Shown piece by piece: positions 16,801 through 25,176 of a DNA stretch of 64,000 bases. The first letter of the stretch is position 1; every line of letters begins with the position of its first letter. The DNA comes from Aquicoccus sp. G2-2. Its GTDB lineage: Bacteria; Pseudomonadota; Alphaproteobacteria; Rhodobacterales; Rhodobacteraceae. The notes under the pieces are model-generated. The model did not search any database, was not told where the DNA came from, and worked only from the letters and a program-made list of their open reading frames with translations. Position numbers and translations under genes: made by a program. The stretch covers positions 1,550,001 to 1,614,000 of the forward strand of contig NZ_JAYDCK010000003.1 of the NCBI RefSeq assembly GCF_034555965.1. Reading direction: 5' to 3'.

Positions 16801-17751
16801 ATGGCCAAGAAATTTGCCTCACAAGGCGACATGACCGAAAAGGAAATCTCGTTCACCGAAGTGGGCGATGGCCTCTGGGCCTTCACCGCGCAGGGCGATC
16901 CCAACTCCGGCGTCATCATCGGCGATGACAGCGTGATGATCGTCGAAGCGCAGGCCACCCCAAGGCTGGCCAACCAGGTGATCGAAAAGGTCCGCGAAGT
17001 CACCGACAAGCCGATCTCGCATCTGGTGCTGACCCATTACCACGCCGTGCGGGTGCTCGGTGCGTCGGCTTATGGTGCGTCGCAAGTGATCATGTCCGAC
17101 GCCGCCCGCGCACAGGTGGTTGAACGCGGACAAGAGGACTGGGACAGCGAATTCCAACGCTTCCCACGTTTGTTTGAAGGCCACGAATCAATTCCCGGCC
17201 TGACCTTCCCGACCACCACCTTTTCCGACGCGATGACCGTCTATCTTGGCAACCGCCGGGTTGATATCATGCATGTCGGTCGCGCCCATACGGCGGGCGA
17301 CGCGGTGATCCATGTGCCCGACCAGAACGTGATGTTCACCGGCGATATCGTCGAATACCACTCCGCCTGCTATTGCGGCGATGGCCATTTCTCCGATTGG
17401 GGCGATACGCTCGACAATATCAAATGGTTCGATGTCGATGCCATCGCGCCGGGCCGGGGCGATGCGCTTATCGGTCACGAGATGGTCAACGCGGCGATTG
17501 AAAACACCCGCGATTTCGTGGCCTCCACCTACCGCCCCGCCGCCCGCGTCGCCGCCAGCGGCGGCTCGCTCAAAGATGCATGGGACGCGGTGCGCGCCGA
17601 ATGTGATCCGAAATTCTCCGACTATGCGATTTATGAGCATTGCCTGCCGTTCAACGTCGCACGCGCCTATGACGAAGCGCGGGGCATCGACACACCGCGC
17701 ATCTGGACCGCCCAGCGCGACATCGAAATGTGGGAGGCCCTGCAAGGCTGA
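16801..17751 (+). CDS. MBL-fold protein with incomplete metal motif
   Basis: 316-residue metallo-beta-lactamase-fold protein. The hallmark HxHxDH is only half kept: LTHYHAVRVLG has the two histidines but valine and arginine where Asp and His should follow. The later ligands are present: His in GRAHTAGDAV, Asp in FTGDIVEY and the C-terminal GRGDALIGHE. So a one-metal site, or a non-hydrolytic role, is likely. Preferred start ATG 16801 after AAAGGAACACGAC. Its position between fahA and a flavin hydroxylase suggests hydrolysis of a thioester or lactone in the homogentisate pathway; the substrate is unknown. Confidence 0.85.
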   Translation: MAKKFASQGDMTEKEISFTEVGDGLWAFTAQGDPNSGVIIGDDSVMIVEAQATPRLANQVIEKVREVTDKPISHLVLTHYHAVRVLGASAYGASQVIMSDAARAQVVERGQEDWDSEFQRFPRLFEGHESIPGLTFPTTTFSDAMTVYLGNRRVDIMHVGRAHTAGDAVIHVPDQNVMFTGDIVEYHSACYCGDGHFSDWGDTLDNIKWFDVDAIAPGRGDALIGHEMVNAAIENTRDFVASTYRPAARVAASGGSLKDAWDAVRAECDPKFSDYAIYEHCLPFNVARAYDEARGIDTPRIWTAQRDIEMWEALQG

Positions 17752-17858
17752 GCGCCCGGCGCAATGATACGCCCGGCGTGACACAGATCAACGCCAAGAC
17801 GGCGCAGGCATGAGAGACTGACCACATGCCTGCGCCCACGCCCCCGGAGGAAACCGCC

Positions 17859-19472
17859 ATGACCAAGATTTTCGAAACCCCGCTTTACCCCTATGAACAC
17901 TCCCCCGATCAGGATGCGGCCAGCCCGGTGCGCCATCCGGTCGTGGTGGTGGGCGCAGGCCCGGTCGGGCTTTGTGCGGCGGTTGAGCTGGCGCAGAACG
18001 GCACGCCGGTGGTGGTGCTCGACGATAACGAAAAGGTCTCTTTCGGGTCGCGCGCCATCTGTTTCGCCAAACGGCCACTGGAAATCCTCGACCGTGTGGG
18101 TGCGGGCAAACGGATGCTTGATCTGGGCGTCGAATGGGAGGTCGGCAAAGTCTTTTTCGACGAACGGCAGGTATACGAGTTCAACCTTTTGCCGGAAAAG
18201 GGCCATCAATACCCCGCCTTCATCAACCTTCAGCAATACCATTTCGAAGCCCAGATGATCGCCCGCGCCCGCGAATTGCAGGCCGAAGGCGCGCCGATCG
18301 AAATTCGCGGCCGCAACAAGGTCGAAGCCATCGGCGCGCATGACGATCACGTGGCGCTCGAAATTGAAACGCCCGAAGGCTCCTACACGCTCGAAGCCGA
18401 TTGGCTGATCGCTTGTGATGGCGCCAATTCACCCAGCCGCCGGATGCTGGGCCTCGACTTCGTCGGGCGCGTATTCGAAGACAACTTCCTTATCGCCGAC
18501 GTGGTGATGGACGCCAAGTTCCCGACCGAACGCTGGTTCTGGTTCGACCCGCCCTTCAACCGCGGCCAATCGGCGCTTTTGCACAAGCAGCCCGATGGCG
18601 TCTGGCGGATTGATTTTCAGCTCGGTTGGGACATCGACCGCGAGAAAGAACTCGATCCCGCCAATATCGACAAACGCCTGCGCGCCATGCTGGGCAAGGA
18701 TGTGAATTACACGCTGGAATGGTCGTCTATCTACACCTTCCAATGTCGGCGGATGGAAGATTTCCGCCATGGCCGGGTGCTGTTCGCGGGCGATGCGGCG
18801 CATCAGGTCTCTCCGTTCGGGGCACGCGGGGCCAATTCCGGGGTACAGGATACCGACAACCTGATCTGGAAACTGCAACTGGTGATTGCCGGGCGCGCGC
18901 CCGAAAGCCTGCTCGACAGCTATAATTCCGAACGACTTCGAGGCGCGGACGAGAATATTACCAATTCCACCCGCTCGACCGATTTCATCACCCCGAAATC
19001 CGAAATGTCGCGGCTCCTGCGCGATGCGGTGCTTGATCTCTCGGAGCATTACGAATTCGCCCGCCCATTGGTCAATTCCGGGCGCCTCTCGGTGCCGTGC
19101 GTCTATGACGGCTCACCGCTGAACTCCGCCGATGCGCTGCCCGCCGGGCCGGCCCGCACCCGCCCCGGCGCGCCCTGCCCCGATGCGCCGCTCGGTGATG
19201 GCTTCCTGCTGCCCAAGCTCGGCGGCCATTTCACCCTGCTCACCATCGACGCCGACGCGCCGGATCAATTCGAAGAAAGCGGTCTGAAGGTCGAGCGGCT
19301 GGCGCTGTCGTCAAAAGACGACAAGACCCAAGCCTTGAAACAGCGGTATCTCGGAGACGCCAAATCAGCCGTTTACCTTATCCGCCCCGATCAACATGTC
19401 GCCGTCCGCCGGGACACATGGAACGAAGACCTTTTCCGCGCCGCCCTGCGCCGTGCGACAGGCAAGGAGTGA
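17859..19472 (+). CDS. FAD-dependent aromatic monooxygenase, MhaA-like (3-hydroxyphenylacetate 6-hydroxylase candidate)
   Basis: 537-residue class A flavoprotein hydroxylase. The three FAD/NAD(P)H motifs are plain: GAGPVG near residue 33 of the start strand VVVVGAGPVGLC, the DG motif IACDGANSPSRR, and the GD motif VLFAGDAAHQVSPFGARG. A thioredoxin-like C-terminal tail follows. In a homogentisate operon, and followed at once by a 67-residue protein, it matches the layout of MhaA/MhaB, the two-component hydroxylase that makes homogentisate from 3-hydroxyphenylacetate in Pseudomonas putida. Start at ATG 17859 after GGAGGAAACCGCC; an in-frame ATG at 17826 has no comparable ribosome site. The exact substrate is inference. 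Confidence 0.85.
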   Translation: MTKIFETPLYPYEHSPDQDAASPVRHPVVVVGAGPVGLCAAVELAQNGTPVVVLDDNEKVSFGSRAICFAKRPLEILDRVGAGKRMLDLGVEWEVGKVFFDERQVYEFNLLPEKGHQYPAFINLQQYHFEAQMIARARELQAEGAPIEIRGRNKVEAIGAHDDHVALEIETPEGSYTLEADWLIACDGANSPSRRMLGLDFVGRVFEDNFLIADVVMDAKFPTERWFWFDPPFNRGQSALLHKQPDGVWRIDFQLGWDIDREKELDPANIDKRLRAMLGKDVNYTLEWSSIYTFQCRRMEDFRHGRVLFAGDAAHQVSPFGARGANSGVQDTDNLIWKLQLVIAGRAPESLLDSYNSERLRGADENITNSTRSTDFITPKSEMSRLLRDAVLDLSEHYEFARPLVNSGRLSVPCVYDGSPLNSADALPAGPARTRPGAPCPDAPLGDGFLLPKLGGHFTLLTIDADAPDQFEESGLKVERLALSSKDDKTQALKQRYLGDAKSAVYLIRPDQHVAVRRDTWNEDLFRAALRRATGKE

Positions 19473-19477
19473 CCCCG

Positions 19478-19681
19478 ATGACTGACCTGAGCGCCCTGAC
19501 GCTGACCCCGAACATCCCCGATGCCGATGATTTCTATGCTGAACTTCTGGCCGCGCATGAAACGCTTGCCAAAGATGAAAGTGACGCATTCAACGCGCGG
19601 CTTATCCTCGTTCTGGCCAACCAGATCGGTGATCGCGCCGTGTTGTCCGCCGCGTTGGAGGCCGCCAAACTCAACGCGTAG
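19478..19681 (+). CDS. DUF2783 small protein, candidate MhaB-type coupling protein
   Basis: 67-residue soluble helical protein of the DUF2783 type. Seen: an acidic middle (DADDFYAELLAAHETL) and a C-terminal helix FNARLILVLANQIGDRAVL. It has an AAGGAG ribosome site and starts five bases after the flavin hydroxylase stop, so the two are translated together. By analogy with MhaB, a small coupling protein that tightens NADH use to hydroxylation, it is probably the hydroxylase partner. This is inferred from gene order and size rather than from a catalytic motif. Confidence 0.8.
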   Translation: MTDLSALTLTPNIPDADDFYAELLAAHETLAKDESDAFNARLILVLANQIGDRAVLSAALEAAKLNA

Positions 19682-19750
19682 GATGGGCATTCTGCTCACC
19701 TCTGGTGCGAAGGTCAGCCGGGGCGAACGGTTGGTTGCCGCCGCCGTGAC

Positions 19751-20110
19751 CGCCCCTGGGTGGGCGTAGCCTGCGCTATGATCGGCGCGGTTTATCGCCG
19801 TTACCCCGCAGAACGCGGGTACGGTGCTTGGCATCAGCCATGCGCCCACCCTTCGGGAGGGGCGGGCGCGGCGAGGGCTGGGCGCCCCCGCTGCCATGAT
19901 TTGAGCGGCACTCGCCACCGATGCTCTGAAGGCAGGACGTGCCGCCGCGCGCGCCCCTGGGTGGGCGTAGCCTGCGCTAGGATCGGCGCGGTTTATCACC
20001 GTTACCCCGCAGAACGCGAGTACGGTGCTTGGCATCAGCCATGCGCCCGCCCATTGGGAGGGGCGGGCGCGGCGGCGGCTGGGCGCCCCCGCTGCCGTGG
20101 ATTGGGCGGC
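19751..20110. repeat. 159-bp direct repeat (two copies, 201-bp spacing) in a 594-bp gene-free stretch
   Basis: Copy 1 is 19751-19909 and copy 2 is 19952-20110. By eye they have the same length with about 12 mismatches. Both start CGCCCCTGGGTGGGCGTAGC and hold the block GGTGCTTGGCATCAGCCATG. Codon-like structure is absent: a minus-strand frame stays open only because GC is high, and no start with a ribosome site fits. The rest of 19682-20275, between the DUF2783 gene and the antiporter gene, holds nothing else that I recognise. Confidence 0.7.
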
Positions 20111-20275
20111 GTTCCTTCCCAATGGCTCTGGGAACGCGGGCACTGACATGGCGCAGGTCAGTGCGCAGCCTCGCACTGCTGCCCACCTCTCCCCCGCCAC
20201 AACACTTGCCAGCCGCCGCGATCCGCGCTTCACTCGATCTAACCGGCGCATACCGCGTCCTCTGGATCAAGCTAG

Positions 20276-22126
20276 ATGACCGATTTCCTCCTTCTCGCCT
20301 TCGTCTTTCTCGTCGCGGGCGTGGTTGCCGTTCCCATCGCCTCTAGGCTCGGGCTTGGCTCGGTGCTGGGCTATCTGATTGCCGGGATCGTAATTTCACC
20401 ACTGCTTGCGCTGCTCAAAGTCGATATCGTTTCGCTTCAGCACTTTGCCGAATTCGGCGTGGTGATGATGTTGTTTCTGGTCGGGCTTGAGCTTGAACCA
20501 AAAAGGCTATGGGCAATGCGGATGCGCCTGCTGGGCCTTGGCGGCGGGCAGGTCGGGCTAACTGCGCTTGCCGTCATGGCCACAGCCATGGCGTTCGGGC
20601 AGCCATGGACGATCTCGCTTGCCATCGGGCTTGTCTTCGCGCTCTCCTCGACGGCCATCGTGCTGCAAACCCTCACCGAAAAAGGCCTACTCAAATCCGA
20701 TGGCGGCCAGTCGAGCTTTGCCGTCCTGCTCACTCAGGACATCGCCGTCATCCCGATGCTCGCCTTCATCCCGCTTCTGGCGCTGCCCGCGCTTGGCCAC
20801 GGCACCACCGCCGAACATGCGACAAGCGGCCTCAGTCTCGTCGACAACCTCAACGGCTGGCAGACCGCGCTTGTCACGCTGGGCGCGGTGGCCGCTGTCA
20901 TTGTCGGCGGCTCGTCACTTACCGCACCAATCTTCCGCTTCATCGCGGCGGCGCACCTGCGCGAGCTGTTCACCGCCGCGGCCTTGCTCATCGTGATCGG
21001 CATCGCCCTGTTGATGAGCCTTGTCGGTCTTTCCCCCGCGCTTGGCACATTCCTTGCCGGGGTGGTGCTGGCCAACTCCGCTTACCGGCACGAGCTGGAA
21101 AGCGATATTGACCCGTTCAAAGGCCTGCTGCTTGGCCTTTTCTTCATGACCGTGGGGGCCAGCATCAACTTTGCCCTGCTGGCCGAGAACCTGTGGCTGA
21201 TCATCGGCCTCACGCTCGGGTTGATGGCGCTAAAGGTGCTGGTCCTGCTGATTTTGGGCTATATCTTCAAACTGCGCGGCACCGATAAATGGCTGTTCGC
21301 GCTTGGCCTTGCCCAAGCCGGCGAGTTCGGCTTCGTCCTGCTGTCGTTCACCGTTGCCAACGGCGTGATTCCTGCCGATCTGGCCGACCGTCTTTTGCTT
21401 GTCGTGGCGCTTTCCATGTTGCTCACGCCCGGTTTGTTCATCCTTTACGACCGGGTCATCGCGCCACGCTATTCCGGCGCACCTGAACGGGAGGCCGATA
21501 CCATGCCCGAAAATGCCCGCATCATCATCGCCGGGGCGGGCCGTGTCGGCGGGCTGGTTGACCGGATCATGCGCTCGGCCGACATTGCCACCACGGTGAT
21601 TGATTTCAACTCGCATCATCTCGATGTGCTGCAAACCTTCGGGGTGAAGCATTACTACGGCGACGCCACCCGCCCCGACCTGCTCCACGCCGCCGGAATT
21701 GGTGAGGCGGCAATCCTCGTCATCGCCATCGACGAGCGCGAAAAAATCACCCAACTGGCGCAATACGTCCACACCAATTACCCATCCGTCCACGTCATCG
21801 CCCGCGCGCGCGACCGCGATCATGTCTATGATCTCTGGGCCGCTGGCTGCCGCGATATCATCCGCGAGACATATGATTGCACCCTGCGCATGGGCCGCTC
21901 CACCTTCGAGGCGCTGGGCATAGAACGCCCCATAGCCGAGCGCATGATCACCGCCTTCAATGAAACCGACCGGCGCGCCATGCTTGCCGTGGCCGATGTC
22001 TACAAGCCCGGCATCCCGCCGCATGAAAACGCGGAATACGTCACCCGCGTGCGTGAAATGCTGGAGCCATGGCAGACCGAGCTGCGCGAACGGATGGAAA
22101 AAATTCGTGCTGATGCCGACCAGTAA
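20276..22126 (+). CDS. monovalent cation:proton antiporter of the CPA2/Kef type with TrkA-N domain
   Basis: 616-residue membrane antiporter. Residues about 1-390 form roughly 12-13 hydrophobic helices of a Na+/H+ or K+/H+ exchanger domain (LVGLELEPKRLWAMR and SSTAIVLQTLTEKGLL with the following QDIAVIPML are Kef signatures). Residues about 415-530 form a TrkA-N/RCK domain (IIIAGAGRVGGLVDRIM, a GxGxxG nucleotide site), and a short C-terminal tail follows. KefB/KefC use this set-up for glutathione-gated K+ efflux in electrophile stress. No KefF/KefG partner is next to it. The start at 20276 has no good ribosome site but matches the family N-terminus MTDFLLLAFVFLVAGV. Confidence 0.92.
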   Translation: MTDFLLLAFVFLVAGVVAVPIASRLGLGSVLGYLIAGIVISPLLALLKVDIVSLQHFAEFGVVMMLFLVGLELEPKRLWAMRMRLLGLGGGQVGLTALAVMATAMAFGQPWTISLAIGLVFALSSTAIVLQTLTEKGLLKSDGGQSSFAVLLTQDIAVIPMLAFIPLLALPALGHGTTAEHATSGLSLVDNLNGWQTALVTLGAVAAVIVGGSSLTAPIFRFIAAAHLRELFTAAALLIVIGIALLMSLVGLSPALGTFLAGVVLANSAYRHELESDIDPFKGLLLGLFFMTVGASINFALLAENLWLIIGLTLGLMALKVLVLLILGYIFKLRGTDKWLFALGLAQAGEFGFVLLSFTVANGVIPADLADRLLLVVALSMLLTPGLFILYDRVIAPRYSGAPEREADTMPENARIIIAGAGRVGGLVDRIMRSADIATTVIDFNSHHLDVLQTFGVKHYYGDATRPDLLHAAGIGEAAILVIAIDEREKITQLAQYVHTNYPSVHVIARARDRDHVYDLWAAGCRDIIRETYDCTLRMGRSTFEALGIERPIAERMITAFNETDRRAMLAVADVYKPGIPPHENAEYVTRVREMLEPWQTELRERMEKIRADADQ

Positions 22127-22170
22127 GGCCATGCTGTAGTCAGGCTTGCAATTCGTTCGCATCCGCCATA

Positions 22171-22184
22171 ATTAACATGTTAAT
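22171..22184. promoter_or_regulatory. 14-bp perfect palindrome upstream of the decarboxylase gene
   Basis: ATTAACATGTTAAT is a perfect palindrome 17 bases before the start codon, in an AT-rich spot overlapping the expected promoter. It suits a dimeric regulator such as the GntR protein encoded at 24512. The half site TTAACAT also occurs in the promoter region of the P450 gene (about 25921-25929). Confidence 0.5.
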
Positions 22185-22200
22185 ATAAACTGGAGACATC

Positions 22201-23616
22201 ATGCGCTGGAGCGATTTCCCGAAATGGGGCAAATGGGCCGCCGACTGGGCGGCTGATTATCACGCAACCCTGCGCGACCGCCCGGTGCGCGCCCAAACCA
22301 AACCGGGCGAAATCGCCGCACAACTCCCCGCCTCTGCGCCCGAAGCACCGCACCCGATCGAAGACATCCTCGCCGATTTCGAACGCATCGTTGTGCCCGG
22401 CCTCACCCATTGGCAGCACCCGCGCTTCTTTGCCTATTTTCCGTCCAACGCCTCCCCCGCCGCAGTGCTGGCCGATAACCTGATCGCCGCCACCGCCACG
22501 CAATGTATGCTCTGGCAGACCTCGCCTGCTGCGACCGAGATGGAAACCCGGATGATGGATTGGCTGCGGCAGGCGCTTGGCCTGCCCGGAGACTTTCACG
22601 GCGTCATTCAGGACAGCGCGTCGTCGGCCACGCTCGCCGCCGTGCTGACCATGCGTGAACGCGCGCTCGACTGGCAGGGCAATGCCGCCGGTCTGCCGGG
22701 CCAAAAACAGATCCGCGTTTATGCGTCCGAGGAAGTTCACACCTCGATTGACCGCGCCATCTGGGTCGCCGGTATCGGAGAGGCCAACCTGATCCGCATT
22801 CCCACCCACGGCCCGCTGCGCGCGATGCAACCCGACGCCCTGCGCGCCGCGATCAAGGCCGACCTCGCCGCCGGGCACCTGCCTGCCGGTGTGATTGCCT
22901 GCACCGGCGGCACCGGCACCGGCGCGTGCGATGATATCGCCGCCTGCTGCGCCATCGCCGCCGAATACGGGCTTTATTCGCATGTCGATGCCGCTTGGGC
23001 AGGCTCCGCCATGATCGCCCCCGAATTTCGCAGCCTTTGGGCGGGGGTCGAGCAGGCCGACAGCGTTGTGCTCAACCCGCATAAATGGCTCGGCACGCAG
23101 TTCGACCTTTCGGCGCATTTCATCCGCGCCCCCGAAGACCTGACTCGCACGCTGGCAATTCAGCCGGAATATCTCAAGACCCACGGTGCCGACGGGATCA
23201 TCAATTATTCCGAATGGTCGGTGCCGCTTGGCCGCCGGTTTCGCGCGCTGAAGCTGTGGTTCTTGCTGCGCGCTTACGGGCTTGAGGCGCTGCGCGGGAT
23301 GATCCGCAACCATGTGACATGGGCGCAGGCACTCGCCGAACGCCTGCGCGCGCACCCCGATTTCGAGATCGTGACAGAGCCGGTCCTGTCACTTTTCACC
23401 TTCCGTTTCGCCCCCACTGGCGCGCAAGACTTTGATGCGCTCAACTTGGCGCTGATCAACGCCATCAACGACGATGGCCGTATCTACCTCACCCAGACCC
23501 GTACAGGTGGCGCGCTGGTGATCCGCTTTCAGGCGGGCCAGTTTGATGCCACCGAGGACGACATAAGCACCGCTTATGACGTCATCACCGAAATCGCCAC
23601 ACAAATTCAGGAGTAA
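22201..23616 (+). CDS. PLP-dependent aromatic-L-amino-acid decarboxylase family protein
   Basis: 471-residue group II decarboxylase (DDC/tyrosine-tryptophan decarboxylase family) that turns an aromatic amino acid into its amine. Seen: the family N-terminus with LTHWQHPRFFAYFPSNAS near residues 65-82, the TGGTGTGACDDI loop, the HVDAAWAGSAM segment (Asp that holds the PLP nitrogen) and the PLP lysine Lys295 in NPHKWLGTQFD. Full length. A TGGAGAC ribosome site precedes the ATG and the palindrome lies just upstream. The next gene, an HpcH-type aldolase, starts five bases after its stop. The preferred amino acid cannot be read from the sequence. Confidence 0.9.
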   Translation: MRWSDFPKWGKWAADWAADYHATLRDRPVRAQTKPGEIAAQLPASAPEAPHPIEDILADFERIVVPGLTHWQHPRFFAYFPSNASPAAVLADNLIAATATQCMLWQTSPAATEMETRMMDWLRQALGLPGDFHGVIQDSASSATLAAVLTMRERALDWQGNAAGLPGQKQIRVYASEEVHTSIDRAIWVAGIGEANLIRIPTHGPLRAMQPDALRAAIKADLAAGHLPAGVIACTGGTGTGACDDIAACCAIAAEYGLYSHVDAAWAGSAMIAPEFRSLWAGVEQADSVVLNPHKWLGTQFDLSAHFIRAPEDLTRTLAIQPEYLKTHGADGIINYSEWSVPLGRRFRALKLWFLLRAYGLEALRGMIRNHVTWAQALAERLRAHPDFEIVTEPVLSLFTFRFAPTGAQDFDALNLALINAINDDGRIYLTQTRTGGALVIRFQAGQFDATEDDISTAYDVITEIATQIQE

Positions 23617-23620
23617 GCCC

Positions 23621-24400
23621 ATGCCCGCCCCCATCAACCGTTTCAAGGCCGCGCTCAAAGCCGGTGAGATCCAAATCGGCTGCTGGGCCGGGTTTGCCAA
23701 TGCCTATGCCACCGAAGTGCTGGCCACCGCCGATTTCGACTGGCTGGTGATCGACGGCGAACACGCCCCCAACGATCTGCAAACCATCATGCAACAATTG
23801 CAGGTGCTCGAAGGGCGCCATTCCACCCCGGTCGTCCGCCTGCCAATTGGCAATGAATGGCTGATCAAACAGGCGCTCGATGCGGGGGCGCAAACCGTTC
23901 TGGTGCCAATGGTAGAAACCGGCGAACAGGCGGCACATCTCGCCCGCGCGATGCTCTATCCACCGCAAGGCATTCGCGGTTCCGGCGCGGCACTCGCACG
24001 TGCCTCGCAATTTTCGCTGATCCCGGATTACGTGCAAACCGCCAACGCGCAAACCTGTCTTCTGGTGCAGGTCGAAACCGCCAAGGGCATGAAGAACCTC
24101 GATGAAATCCTCGCCGTGCCCGGCGTCGACGGGGCGTTCATCGGCCCCGCCGATCTCGCTGCCGATATGGGCCATCCGGGTGAATCAAATCACGCTGACG
24201 TGCAAGCCGCCATCAAGGACGGCCTTGCCCGGATCAAAGCCGCTGGCAAAGCGCCGGGCATCCTCGCCACCGACGACACCACGGCGCAGCGCTATCACGG
24301 CTGGGGCGCGCAGTTCCTTGCCGTGGGGATCGACGTGGTGATGCTGGCCAAAACCGCCCGCGCCACAATGGGCGACTGGACCAAGCGACTGGGGCGCTAA
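23621..24400 (+). CDS. HpcH/HpaI-family class II aldolase
   Basis: 259-residue metal-dependent aldolase of the HpcH/HpaI family, which makes or splits 4-hydroxy-2-oxo acids (for example 4-hydroxy-2-oxoheptanedioate, giving pyruvate and succinate semialdehyde). Seen: DFDWLVIDGEHAPND with the catalytic His/Asp, the RLPIGNEWLIKQALDAGAQT loop, GVDGAFIGPADLAADMG with the metal-binding Asp, and the Glu in LLVQVETAKGM. ATG 23621 follows an AGGAG site. It is tightly coupled to the decarboxylase gene (five-base gap). The acceptor aldehyde is unknown; in aromatic catabolism this step often closes a meta-cleavage pathway. Confidence 0.92.
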   Translation: MPAPINRFKAALKAGEIQIGCWAGFANAYATEVLATADFDWLVIDGEHAPNDLQTIMQQLQVLEGRHSTPVVRLPIGNEWLIKQALDAGAQTVLVPMVETGEQAAHLARAMLYPPQGIRGSGAALARASQFSLIPDYVQTANAQTCLLVQVETAKGMKNLDEILAVPGVDGAFIGPADLAADMGHPGESNHADVQAAIKDGLARIKAAGKAPGILATDDTTAQRYHGWGAQFLAVGIDVVMLAKTARATMGDWTKRLGR

Positions 24401-24511
24401 ACGCCACCGGGCCGCGCCAACGGGTTGATCGCCCCCGCTGCCGTTGAATTGCGTACCGCATAAATATACAGCAAGCTTTACAAAACATCCAAAAACCGCC
24501 TAACTCGCCCT

Positions 24512-25162
24512 ATGGCAGGGCAAACGGATATCATTGTTGAAGCGGTCCTTTCAGGGATCGAAAGCGGCGCACTGGCCCCCGGTGACGTGATCGAGGAACA
24601 AACCCTCATCGCCGCACATGGCGTGTCGCGCACCCCGGTGCGCGAAGCAATGATCCAACTCGAAACCGCCGGGCTGATCATCCGCAACCCCCGCAAAGGC
24701 GCGACCGTGTTCCGCCCCACGCTGGAACAGTTCCTTGCTATTCTCGAAGTTCACGCCAAGCTCGAAGGCCAAGCCGCGGGGCTTGCCGCGCGGCGGCTCT
24801 CGAAAACCCACGCCACAGCACTCGAAGCGGCGGTGCAGGCCTGCGAACGCCACGCTGCCGAACAAGGCGATGCCGCACCCGATGCCTATTACCAGCTCAA
24901 CCTTGATTTTCACCGGGTCGTCGCCGAAGCGGCGGGCAATCCGTTCCTGCTTGAAATGATCAAGACCAACGCGCGCAAGCTGATGGCCTATTACCGTGCG
25001 CGCTATCATTATGCCGGGGTGATCGCCACCTCGGCGCGTGACCACCGCGCGATTGCCACGCTGATCAATGCGCGCGATTCAAGCGCCGCCGAAGCCTTGA
25101 TGGAACAGCATGTGAGTTTCGATCACGTCACCGCGCTTGACCTGCTTGCCGCCCTTGGTTGA
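24512..25162 (+). CDS. GntR-family regulator with FCD domain
   Basis: 216-residue transcription factor. The N-terminal winged-helix GntR domain is at about residues 5-70 (recognition region VSRTPVREAMIQLETAGLI); the C-terminal helical FCD/FadR-type ligand domain runs from about 75 to 210, with the metal/ligand residues in YYQLNLDFHRVVAEAAGN and a downstream His in SARDHRAI. It lies after the decarboxylase-aldolase pair on the same strand, 111 bases downstream, and just before the divergent GATase/P450 pair, so it probably controls one or both units. Candidate sites are the palindrome at 22171 and the AT-rich P450 upstream region. Confidence 0.9.
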   Translation: MAGQTDIIVEAVLSGIESGALAPGDVIEEQTLIAAHGVSRTPVREAMIQLETAGLIIRNPRKGATVFRPTLEQFLAILEVHAKLEGQAAGLAARRLSKTHATALEAAVQACERHAAEQGDAAPDAYYQLNLDFHRVVAEAAGNPFLLEMIKTNARKLMAYYRARYHYAGVIATSARDHRAIATLINARDSSAAEALMEQHVSFDHVTALDLLAALG

Positions 25163-25176
25163 ACTGCTCCTAAAGA

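Noticed and set aside
19751..20110. Direct repeat as a CRISPR array
   Set aside because: Two long units, no short repeat-spacer pattern and no cas genes.
19391..20251. Minus-strand frame of about 286 codons over the 159-bp direct repeat
   Set aside because: Overlaps the sense genes at one end, its repeats only mirror the DNA repeat, and no good start or family similarity is visible.
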